This document shows, piece by piece, positions 1-6,309 of a stretch of DNA of 7,477 bases. A model generated the notes under the pieces. The model had not been told where the DNA came from and did no database searches. It worked only from the letters and a program-made list of their open reading frames with translations. The position numbers and the translations under genes were made by a program. Numbering within the stretch: position 1 is the first letter of the stretch; every line of letters begins with the position of its first letter. The DNA comes from Bryobacterales bacterium (GTDB taxonomy: Bacteria; Acidobacteriota; Terriglobia; Bryobacterales; Bryobacteraceae): contig PLMF01000087.1 of NCBI GenBank assembly GCA_003142355.1, forward strand, positions 3,874-11,350. The letters run 5' to 3'.

Positions 1-954
1 TCCATCGCCATCTCGCGGTGGGACGACGGCGCCGTGCAGTTCCACGTCAGCGGCAAGGTCGAAGCTTCCACGGAACCCTACGACATGCGCCTGCAGCGCA
101 TGCTCGGCCACATGCCCGCCCTCCTCCTCGCCAAGCCCCGTTCGGTGCTGGTGGTGGGGTTCGGAGCGGGCGTCACCGCCGGCTCCTTTGTGCTGCACCC
201 CGAGGTTCAGCGAATCGTCATCTGCGAAATGGAGCGCATGATCCCGCCCGTGGCGACGCGCTTCTTCGGCCGCGAGAACAACCACGTCCTGAACGACCCG
301 CGCGTCGAAATGGTCTACGACGACGCGCGCCACTACGTCCTGACCACCCGCGAAAAGTTCGATGTGATCACCTCCGACCCGATTCATCCCTGGGTCAAAG
401 GCAGCGCCACACTTTATTCCAAAGAGTACTTTGAGCTGGTGAAGCAGCACCTCAACCCGGGCGGCATCGTCACCCAGTGGGTGCCCCTGTACGAAACCGA
501 CCTGCGCACGGTGAAGAGCGAACTGGCCACCTTCTTCGACGTTTTTCCCAACGGAACCATTTGGGGCAACGACACCTCCGGGGGCGGCTATGACACCGTC
601 CTGCTGGGGCAGGCCGAGCCAACCAGAATCGACGTGGACCAACTGCAAGAGAAGTTCGAACGCCCGGACCAGGCGCGCGTGGCCGCGTCGATGCGCGAAG
701 TGGGATTCGGCTCGGCGATCGCCCTGCTCTCGACCTATGCCGGCCAGGCCTCCGACCTGAGGTCCTGGCTGGCGGACGCCGAGATCAACCGCGATGGCAA
801 CCTGCGCCTGCAATACCTGGCCGGGCTGGCTCTGAACAAGAGCATGGAAGGGGCCATTTACAGCCAGATGCTGACCTATCGCCGCTACCCCGAGAACCTG
901 TTTGTGGTCTCCGGCCAGCGCCGCCCCGCGCTGATGATGGCGCTATCTCAGTAG
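1..954 (+). CDS. Spermidine-synthase-like protein of the fused membrane type, C-terminal part (5' truncated by window)
   Basis: The reading frame is open from base 1, so the gene starts upstream; 317 codons precede the TAG at 952-954. What remains is a Rossmann methyltransferase-like domain of the spermidine synthase superfamily. Counting from the first codon in the window: SGKVEAST near 17-24, the SAM-type nucleotide loop GFGAG at 53-57, an acidic strand end ICEME at 74-78, DDARHY at 107-112, and SDPIHPW at 125-131, followed by LYSKEYF. The SDPxHPW and LYxxEYF signatures are, from family knowledge, typical of bacterial proteins annotated as fused MFS/spermidine synthase, whose N-terminal half is a membrane bundle; that half is not visible here. 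The Asp of SDP aligns with the catalytic Asp of true spermidine synthases, while the second Asp of the usual DxxDP is His. Substrate unknown; polyamine synthesis is not demonstrated. Confidence 0.87.
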   Translation, partial: SIAISRWDDGAVQFHVSGKVEASTEPYDMRLQRMLGHMPALLLAKPRSVLVVGFGAGVTAGSFVLHPEVQRIVICEMERMIPPVATRFFGRENNHVLNDPRVEMVYDDARHYVLTTREKFDVITSDPIHPWVKGSATLYSKEYFELVKQHLNPGGIVTQWVPLYETDLRTVKSELATFFDVFPNGTIWGNDTSGGGYDTVLLGQAEPTRIDVDQLQEKFERPDQARVAASMREVGFGSAIALLSTYAGQASDLRSWLADAEINRDGNLRLQYLAGLALNKSMEGAIYSQMLTYRRYPENLFVVSGQRRPALMMALSQ

Positions 955-975
955 GGGCCGGGCACGCCCGGCCCC
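954..975. terminator. GC-rich hairpin at the stop codon of the first gene
   Basis: A perfect 9-bp inverted repeat (954-962 with 967-975, loop CACG) begins on the last base of the TAG stop. It is well placed to end transcription of the first gene, but no T-run follows (the next bases are CCAAG), so an intrinsic terminator is only possible. Read on the minus strand, its left flank CTTGGGG and stem resemble the GTGG-headed palindromes found elsewhere in this window, so it may be a diverged copy of that repeat. Confidence 0.35.
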
Positions 976-977
976 CC

Positions 978-1046
978 AAGGCGCCGGCCGAACTGCACGT
1001 CTTCCAGACCGGCCAGCACGGCTTCGGCAAAAAGGGCGGCGGGGCC
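978..1046 (+). pseudogene. Remnant of an alpha/beta-hydrolase (esterase-like) C-terminus
   Basis: Read in the frame starting AAG at 978, this stretch gives K-APAELHVFQTGQHGFGKKG followed by GGA. The pattern AELHVF..G.HGFG matches the segment around the catalytic His of acetyl-esterase/BD-FAE-type alpha/beta-hydrolases (from family knowledge); the His would be codon 1017-1019. There is no start codon, nucleophile elbow or upstream domain: left of it lies the hairpin after the first gene's stop, and right of it the frame runs straight into the 3' end of the tRNA-Arg gene. About 23 codons remain, so this is a fossil and not a gene. Identification rests on one short motif and could be coincidence. 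Confidence 0.45.
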
Positions 1047-1048
1047 GA

Positions 1049-1125
<77 letters not shown>

Positions 1126-1166
1126 ACGTCCTCAGTTTAGCGTGGCAACCCGGCCCCGCGCTGCTG

Positions 1167-1172
1167 TATATT
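1167..1172 (+). promoter_or_regulatory. Possible -10 element for the DUF2147 gene
   Basis: TATATT is the only AT-rich hexamer in this GC-rich gap. It ends five bases before the GTG start at 1178, so transcription from it would begin at or next to the start codon, giving a leaderless or nearly leaderless mRNA. No convincing -35 hexamer is seen at the usual distance, and no Shine-Dalgarno sequence precedes the GTG. Confidence 0.28.
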
Positions 1173-1177
1173 GAGAC

Positions 1178-1624
1178 GTGGTTCACACCTTCGCTGTTCT
1201 CCTTTGCCTCTCGGCGCTGGCCCTCCGCGGCGCGGACTCCGCGGCCACGCCCGCCGGGCGCTGGCGGACCTTCGACGATAAGACCGGCAAGGCTAAGGCC
1301 ATCTTCGTGCTGTACGAAGAGAAGGGCCTGCTGTTTGGCCGCGTGGAAACGCTGGTCGATCCGGACGCCGTCAAGATCTGCGACAAGTGCAGCGACGAAC
1401 GCAAGGGCCAGCCGGTGACCGGCATGGTGCTCGTTCGCAGAATGAAGAAAGACGGCGACGAGTACACCGGAGGCGACATCCTCGACCCCAAGAACGGCTC
1501 GGTGTACCGCTGCAAGATGCGCCTCGTCGAGCAGGGCCGCAAGCTCTCGGTGCGCGGGTATCTGGGCATTTCCCTGTTCGGGCGCTCGCAGACGTGGATC
1601 CGCGACGATGCGGAGCAGAAGTAG
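1178..1624 (+). CDS. Secreted DUF2147 family protein
   Basis: 148 residues. Residues 1-23 form a Sec-type signal peptide (hydrophobic FAVLLCLSALAL, then Ala-rich cleavage region), so the product is probably periplasmic. The mature part matches DUF2147 across its length: GRWRTFDDKTGK at 27-38, LFGRVETL at 52-59, a CxxC at C68/C71, YTGGDILDPKNG at 96-107, YRCKM with C112, and the C-terminal VRGYLG..LFGRSQTWIR (125-142). The length fits a family single-domain protein. The start is GTG; an in-frame TGA lies just upstream at 1172-1174 and no other start is near, so this start is well constrained. The function of DUF2147 is unknown to me; members are small exported proteins. It is the first gene of a unit with the following membrane gene, which it overlaps by 17 bp in another frame, suggesting translational coupling. 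Confidence 0.92.
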   Translation: MVHTFAVLLCLSALALRGADSAATPAGRWRTFDDKTGKAKAIFVLYEEKGLLFGRVETLVDPDAVKICDKCSDERKGQPVTGMVLVRRMKKDGDEYTGGDILDPKNGSVYRCKMRLVEQGRKLSVRGYLGISLFGRSQTWIRDDAEQK

Positions 1625-3764
1625 GAAGTCAGTTCGGCCGGTTCTGGTCCTGATCGGCTTCACCGCGGCCATTGCTCAGATCGTGCTGATGCGCGAGCTG
1701 ATGGTGGTCTTCTACGGCAACGAGATCTCGCTCGGGCTGATGCTGGCGAGCTGGCTGTTTTGGACGGCCGCGGGCAGCGCGATCGCGGGCCGCGTAGCGC
1801 GAGAACCCCGACGCCTGATGGCTGGCCTCGAGGCGCTGGTGGCGGTGGCGCTGCCCGCGACCATCCTGGTGGTGCGGGCGAGCAGATCCGTGCTGGAAAC
1901 GGTTCCGGGAGAAAGCCTGGGGCCGGGGCCGATGCTGCTCGGTTCGCTCCTGACGCTGAGTGTGTTCTGCGTTTTGTCGGGCGCTTTGTTCGCGGCCGGC
2001 AGCAGACTCTATGGGGATGACGTGGCCACTTCCACCGGTTCGGTATACCTGCTGGAGGCGCTGGGTTCCGCCGCCGGAGGCATGCTGGCCGGCCTCGTAC
2101 TGGTGCGATATGTCGCCCCACTCCAGATCGCGGCCGGGCTGGGGCTACTCAACGTGCTGGCCGCGGCGGTCTTGGCGAATAGAGCGTGGATCACGCGCCT
2201 CGCGGTGGTCGGCGCGGCGGTGTTGCTGGGGTTGCCTGGGCTGGAGACAGTTTCCCTCGAGCGCTTCTGGCGCGGCTTCCACCTGGTCGCGAACCGCAAC
2301 TCGGTCTACGGCAACCTGGCCGTGGTCCGGACGGAAGGCGGCAGCAGTCTGTACGAGAACGGGCTGAACCTGTTCAACGTTCCCGATCCGGCGGCGGCGG
2401 AGGAAGCGGTCCACTACGCTCTGCTTGAACATCCATCGCCGCGCAGCCTGCTGCTGATCGGCGGAGGCGTCAACGGAAGCCTGGCGCAAGCGCTGAAGCA
2501 CGCCAGCCTGGAGCGGATCGATTACGTGGAGCTCGACCCTGCAATCCTGGACCTCTTCCCCATACGGGCGGACCCGCGCGTGCGCGTGCACGTGACCGAC
2601 GGGCGCCTGTTTCTGAAGACCACGGCATCCACCTTCGACGTCATCATCGTGAATCTGCCGGACCCGCAGACGGCGCAGTTGAACCGGTTTTACACGCTGG
2701 AATTCTTCCAGGAAGCAGCGCGAAAGCTCACCGGAAGCGGCATCCTTGCCCTGAGGCTGACGGCGGCGGAGGACTACATCAGTCCGGAACTCGCGGCATT
2801 TCTGCGCTCGATCTACAAGACTCTGCGCGCGGTGTTCCCCGAGGTCACGGCGATTCCCGGCGAGACCGTTCACTTCTTCGGCGCGCGGCGGGCGGGGGTT
2901 CTGGCGGCGGGCTCGGAGGAGCTGCTGGCGCGGCTGCGGGCGCGGCGGGTTGAAACCAGCTACGTGCGCGAGTACTACATTCCGTTTCGGATGATGCCGG
3001 ATCGCATGGCCGATCTCGCCCGGCAGATCGAGCCGCGGCCGGAGACGCCGGTGAACCGCGACTTCGCGCCGGTGGCCTACTACTTCGACGTGGCGCTGTG
3101 GAGCAGCCGTTTCAACCACGGCTATCGCGACCTGTTTCGCGCCATGGCGGGCGTGGACTTCCGGTGCCTCGCGGGCGTGGTGGGCGTGCTGCTGCTGGTG
3201 CTGGTGGCCAAGAAACGGCGGGCCCAAACTGCCGCCGCGTGCTGCACGGCCGCCATGGGCTTCACGCTGATCGGGCTGGAGATGCTGCTCCTGCTTGCCT
3301 TCCAGGCGATCTACGGCTACGTCTACCAGCAGCTCGCCATCATCATTGCCGCCTTCATGGCGGGCATGGCGCTGGGCAGTTGGCTGGCTTTGGCACGGGG
3401 CAGGTCGCGGACCTGCCCCACCATGCGCACGCTCGTGCTTTTGCAGGTTGGCGCCGCGATTGCTCCACTGCTGCTGTGCGCGGTCTTTCAAGCTGTCACC
3501 CCGATGGCGTTTCCCGTATTGGCCCTCCTTTGCGGAATGTTGGGCGGCTTTGAATTTCCGGTCGCCAGCCGGATTTTCTCAGGGCGCAGTACAGGAACCC
3601 TGTACGCGCTCGACCTGGCGGGATCCTGCCTGGGCGCGGTGCTGTTCAGCGTCTACTTGATCCCGGTGTTCGGCTTTCTCAGAACGGCCGTTCTGGCTGC
3701 GATGGTGAGCTTGGCGCCGGCGGTGATGGCGGTTCGTTCGGCGCCGGAAAGACCAGCGCGGTGA
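1608..3764 (+). CDS. Polytopic membrane protein with inserted spermidine-synthase-like domain
   Basis: 718 residues in three parts. An N-terminal membrane bundle (about 12-212, roughly seven helices) is followed by a soluble Rossmann domain (about 225-500) and a C-terminal bundle (about 516-712, roughly seven helices). The soluble part has the family marks YENGLNLFNVPD (249-260), LLIGGGVNG (282-290), YVELD (306-310), DGR (331-333), VNLPDP (348-353) and VNRDFAP (482-488). It therefore belongs to the spermidine-synthase superfamily, fused membrane type. The catalytic Asp of true spermidine synthases (the first Asp of DxxDP) aligns with Asn349, and the usual Asp after GGG is Val288, so aminopropyl transfer is doubtful. 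The two bundles look like repeats of one another. ATG at 1608 lies inside the DUF2147 gene with no clear ribosome binding site. A GTGG-type palindrome is embedded at codons 597-605, and the 3' end overlaps the opposing gene by 86 bp. Confidence 0.92.
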   Translation: MRSRSRKSVRPVLVLIGFTAAIAQIVLMRELMVVFYGNEISLGLMLASWLFWTAAGSAIAGRVAREPRRLMAGLEALVAVALPATILVVRASRSVLETVPGESLGPGPMLLGSLLTLSVFCVLSGALFAAGSRLYGDDVATSTGSVYLLEALGSAAGGMLAGLVLVRYVAPLQIAAGLGLLNVLAAAVLANRAWITRLAVVGAAVLLGLPGLETVSLERFWRGFHLVANRNSVYGNLAVVRTEGGSSLYENGLNLFNVPDPAAAEEAVHYALLEHPSPRSLLLIGGGVNGSLAQALKHASLERIDYVELDPAILDLFPIRADPRVRVHVTDGRLFLKTTASTFDVIIVNLPDPQTAQLNRFYTLEFFQEAARKLTGSGILALRLTAAEDYISPELAAFLRSIYKTLRAVFPEVTAIPGETVHFFGARRAGVLAAGSEELLARLRARRVETSYVREYYIPFRMMPDRMADLARQIEPRPETPVNRDFAPVAYYFDVALWSSRFNHGYRDLFRAMAGVDFRCLAGVVGVLLLVLVAKKRRAQTAAACCTAAMGFTLIGLEMLLLLAFQAIYGYVYQQLAIIIAAFMAGMALGSWLALARGRSRTCPTMRTLVLLQVGAAIAPLLLCAVFQAVTPMAFPVLALLCGMLGGFEFPVASRIFSGRSTGTLYALDLAGSCLGAVLFSVYLIPVFGFLRTAVLAAMVSLAPAVMAVRSAPERPAR
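3397..3423 (-). repeat. REP-like palindrome inside a coding sequence
   Basis: A perfect 10-bp inverted repeat (3397-3406 with 3410-3419, loop GCG) is one of the strongest hairpins in the window. On the minus strand the sequence TGGTGG leads straight into GGCAGGTC, the same head-plus-stem layout as the palindromes at 7309-7460. It encodes residues 597-605 (RGRSRTCPT) of the membrane protein, in the loop between two predicted helices. The 27-bp length keeps the frame. Confidence 0.6.
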
Positions 3765-5202
3765 AGCGGAAGATGTCCGTGTCCGCGTCCTGCCAGCAAT
3801 TCTTGGCCAGGCCGGCCTTGAGGCAGGTCTCCTCGAGGAAGGTAGCGCGGTCCCACTTTTCTTCGACCGGGACCTGGGGGAGCAGCAGACCCTCGGTTTC
3901 GCCTCGCTTCATGATGAGGCCATGCTGTCCCACGCGGATCTCCTTGACGTCCAGCACCCGGCGGAGCGGTGAGAGGACCGAGACTTCGTATTCGAGCGCA
4001 CCCAGCTCGCCGGCGGAGACGGGGCGGAAACGCGTGTCCCGTAAGGCAGCGAACGCGGCTACGTCCCGAACGGTGACGTATAGAGGCTTGAAAGGAGCCA
4101 CGTAGCCGATGCAGCCGCGCAGTTGGCCGTGCTCCTTGAGGGTGACGAACGCGCCGCGCTCCTGCGCCAGCGCCTCGAACCCGGCCGGCGAGTATTCGAA
4201 TTGCTTGTGATCGCGCACGGCGCTCTCCACGGATTTGCGGGCGATCTTGAGCAGCTCGTCTTTCTCGCGCGCGCTGAGAGAGAAAGGCTTCTCGAGGGCG
4301 GCTCCGCGCGCCGGAGCTTTAAAGAAAGCCACGGCGCCGTAGCCCACGACGCGGGTCTTGTCGCCGGTCGTATCGCCGGAGTTGGCATAGTTCAACACCT
4401 TGGCCTGCGAAGCGCCGAGGCGTTCGGAAGCGATCATGGCGGCGATGATGGGATATCCGCCGCAGGCCTCCCAGACGTTCACGCTGGGGTCGAAGTTGCG
4501 GGCCATGCTGAGGTAGTCCCACTCCTCGATGGCCTTCAAGGTCTTGTGATCGATCCGGACGGCGTCGTTGTAGGGATGGTAGTGGGAGAGGTCGGAACTG
4601 GCGACGATCAGGGTGTTGGTGCCGGGGATCAGCTTGGCCAGCGCCAGGCCCAGCGCGCGGCAGGTTTCATAGCTCTGGTCGCCGATGACGATGGGCACGA
4701 GCTGGAACGGGCCGAGCACGCGCTGGAGGAAGGGGAGCTGATCTTCGAGAGCGTGTTCCGGCTTGTCCGGGGTGGGCGTGTGTCCGGCCCCGGAAAGCTT
4801 GATGAGCTTGCTCATGCCGGCCAATTTGGCGGCGAAGGCGCGGTCCACGGGGACCTGGCCGAGTGGAGTGGAGTAGGCAGCGCCGTCGTACACGGACGCG
4901 AAACCGAAAGACTCGTAGTGCGACGGCGCGATGACCACCACGCGGTCGAACTTGCGGCCTTTGAGCAAGGCGTAGGAGTAGGCGGCCACTTGCCCGGCGT
5001 ACTCGTAGCCGGCGTGCGGTGCGACCAGCGCCACGACGCCGGCGATCGGAGGAGGCGCGGCCTTGGCCAGGAAACCGTCCACCATCTTCGTAAGTGCGAC
5101 CGGGTCGGCCGGGTAGAACGATCCGGCGACGGCGGTGGGACGCACCTGGGCGGACGAGGGGCCGACCGCGAGCGCGATGACAACGACAGTCAGAATTCTC
5201 AT
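3679..5202 (-). CDS. Memo-AMMECR1 fusion (AmmeMemoRadiSam system proteins B and A), exported
   Basis: 507 residues from ATG at 5202. Residues 1-18 are a Sec-type signal peptide (RILTVVVIALAVG, then SSA-Q). The Memo domain (about 21-296) shows GSFYPAD (27-33), the metal-ligand-type APHAGY (H63), APSH (H95), EHALEDQLPF (149-158), SSDLSHYHP (202-210) and ACGGYP (C247). Memo is structurally related to LigB-type dioxygenases. The AMMECR1 domain (about 308-485) shows RGAFVTL (349-355) and LRGCIGY (361-367), its hallmark. Both are often separate genes; here they are one chain. An in-frame start 40 codons upstream was rejected: 5202 gives the signal peptide and overlaps the radical SAM stop as ATGA, implying translational coupling. 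Residues 486-507 are a Pro/Ser-rich tail lying antisense to the last helix of the convergent gene. The activity of the system is not established. Confidence 0.93.
   Translation of the reverse strand: MRILTVVVIALAVGPSSAQVRPTAVAGSFYPADPVALTKMVDGFLAKAAPPPIAGVVALVAPHAGYEYAGQVAAYSYALLKGRKFDRVVVIAPSHYESFGFASVYDGAAYSTPLGQVPVDRAFAAKLAGMSKLIKLSGAGHTPTPDKPEHALEDQLPFLQRVLGPFQLVPIVIGDQSYETCRALGLALAKLIPGTNTLIVASSDLSHYHPYNDAVRIDHKTLKAIEEWDYLSMARNFDPSVNVWEACGGYPIIAAMIASERLGASQAKVLNYANSGDTTGDKTRVVGYGAVAFFKAPARGAALEKPFSLSAREKDELLKIARKSVESAVRDHKQFEYSPAGFEALAQERGAFVTLKEHGQLRGCIGYVAPFKPLYVTVRDVAAFAALRDTRFRPVSAGELGALEYEVSVLSPLRRVLDVKEIRVGQHGLIMKRGETEGLLLPQVPVEEKWDRATFLEETCLKAGLAKNCWQDADTDIFRFTALVFPAPNEPPSPPAPSSPSQPERPF
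3680..3695. repeat. 16-bp perfect palindrome at the convergent gene junction
   Basis: CAGAACGG is followed directly by its reverse complement. It covers two bases of the TGA stop (3681-3679) of the Memo-AMMECR1 gene and lies inside the 3' end of the opposing membrane gene. As RNA it could fold as a 6-bp stem with a GGCC loop in either direction. On the minus strand a few A residues follow but no T-run, so a terminator role is speculative; a protein-binding site is equally possible. Confidence 0.4.
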
Positions 5203-6305
5203 AAGTGAAGTAATCCGTCCCAGACTCCGGGGATGACTTGCTGGCAGAACCGACACTTGCCCCGGTTGAGGTGAATGGCCCTCACCGCGAAGCCGGCGCG
5301 CTCCACCACCACGCGACGGCACTTGGGGCAGTAGGTGCTCTCGGCCGGATGGCCGGGAATGTTGCCGATGTAAACGTAGTGCAGGCCTTCGGCGTCGCAG
5401 ATGGCTTTGGCGCGTTCGAGGGTGGCGACGGGCGTCGGCGGAAGGTTCTTGAGGAGATACTCGGGATGGAATTGGGAGAAGTGCAGGGGAACGTCGGGGC
5501 CTAACTCGGTTTTCACCCAGCGGGCGAGCGACTTGAATTCCTGGTCGGAGTCATTCAAGGTGGGGATTACGAGGTAGACGATCTCGTTCCAGGTCCCCTG
5601 CTTGCGAATGGCGACCAGCGTGTTGAGGACGGGCTTGAGCTCGCCGTTGACCACTTCTTTGTAAAACTTGTCGGAAAACGCCTTCAAGTCGATTTTGATG
5701 GCGTCGACGCGGCGGCACAACTGTTTGAGCGGCTCTTCCTGAATGTAGCCTCCGCTGACCACGGCGCTCTTCACCCCGGAAGAGCGGCCGGCCTCCGCGG
5801 TATCCAAGACATACTCGCAAAAGACCACCGGCTCGCTGTAGGTATAGGCGATGGAAGGGCAGTTATAGCGCTGCGCCAGGGCGGGCACGCTCTGAGGCGG
5901 AAGATACGTATTCTCGACTTGTTCGGGCCGGGACTGCGAGATCTCCCAGTTCTGGCACATCTTGCAATTGACGTTGCAACCCGCGGTGGCTATGGAGAAG
6001 GCCAGGGTGCCGGGCATGAAATGGAAGAAGGGTTTCTTCTCGATGGGGTCGACGTGGGCGGAACAGACGCGGGAGTAGACCAGGGAGTAGTAAGTGCCGC
6101 CGCGGTTTTCGCGCACGCCGCAGTAACCGCGCTCGTGGTCGTCGATGACGCATTCGCGCGGGCAGAGCTTGCACCTGGTCTTCTTGTTGGGCAGTTTCTC
6201 GTAGAAGCGCGCTTCGATGGTGAACTGCGCGTCGTTGGACGCGGGCTTGGCCGCAGCGCACAGGCAGGGCAGGGTAGCGGTCTTGAGAAATGCCCGGCGG
6301 TCCAT
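5199..6305 (-). CDS. amrS: AmmeMemoRadiSam system radical SAM enzyme with Tat-type signal
   Basis: 368 residues from ATG at 6305. The canonical enzyme begins near residue 30 (EARFYEKL); before it lies MDRRAFLKTA plus a short hydrophobic stretch, a twin-arginine signal. The N-terminal motif CKLCPREC..GYC (C45, C48, C52, C62) is followed by DPIEKKPFFHF (86-96), and the radical SAM triad CNVNCKMC (C110, C114, C117) binds the 4Fe-4S cluster that cleaves SAM. SGGY (184-187), KIDLKAF (204-210) and FSQFHPEY (276-283) fit the barrel. A C-terminal four-Cys knuckle (C326, C329, C351, C354) ends in IPGVWDG. The substrate is unknown. The start is preferred over one 34 codons upstream because of the Tat motif, a GGAG 10 nt before the ATG, and the 4-nt gap from the DUF362 stop. 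The stop overlaps the next ATG as ATGA. The gene symbol follows common usage for the family. Confidence 0.94.
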   Translation of the reverse strand: MDRRAFLKTATLPCLCAAAKPASNDAQFTIEARFYEKLPNKKTRCKLCPRECVIDDHERGYCGVRENRGGTYYSLVYSRVCSAHVDPIEKKPFFHFMPGTLAFSIATAGCNVNCKMCQNWEISQSRPEQVENTYLPPQSVPALAQRYNCPSIAYTYSEPVVFCEYVLDTAEAGRSSGVKSAVVSGGYIQEEPLKQLCRRVDAIKIDLKAFSDKFYKEVVNGELKPVLNTLVAIRKQGTWNEIVYLVIPTLNDSDQEFKSLARWVKTELGPDVPLHFSQFHPEYLLKNLPPTPVATLERAKAICDAEGLHYVYIGNIPGHPAESTYCPKCRRVVVERAGFAVRAIHLNRGKCRFCQQVIPGVWDGLLHL

Positions 6306-6309
6306 GAGT

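Noticed and set aside
1126..1141. TAAACT as a -10 box for the tRNA-Arg gene (minus strand)
   Set aside because: The hexamer is a weak match and no -35 is found at a suitable distance, so it was not listed.
2145..3491. Open minus-strand frame of 448 codons
   Set aside because: It is antisense to the 718-residue membrane protein; the His/Arg/Gln-rich product has no motif and is typical of a shadow frame.
4123..5208. Open plus-strand frame of 361 codons
   Set aside because: It is antisense to the Memo-AMMECR1 gene, whose frame shows full family motifs; the plus-strand product has no recognisable domain and the frame is open because of GC-rich codon bias.
5203..5322. N-terminal extension of the Memo-AMMECR1 gene by 40 codons
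   Set aside because: It overlaps the conserved C-terminal Cys knuckle of the radical SAM gene; the ATG at 5202 gives a signal peptide and an ATGA junction.
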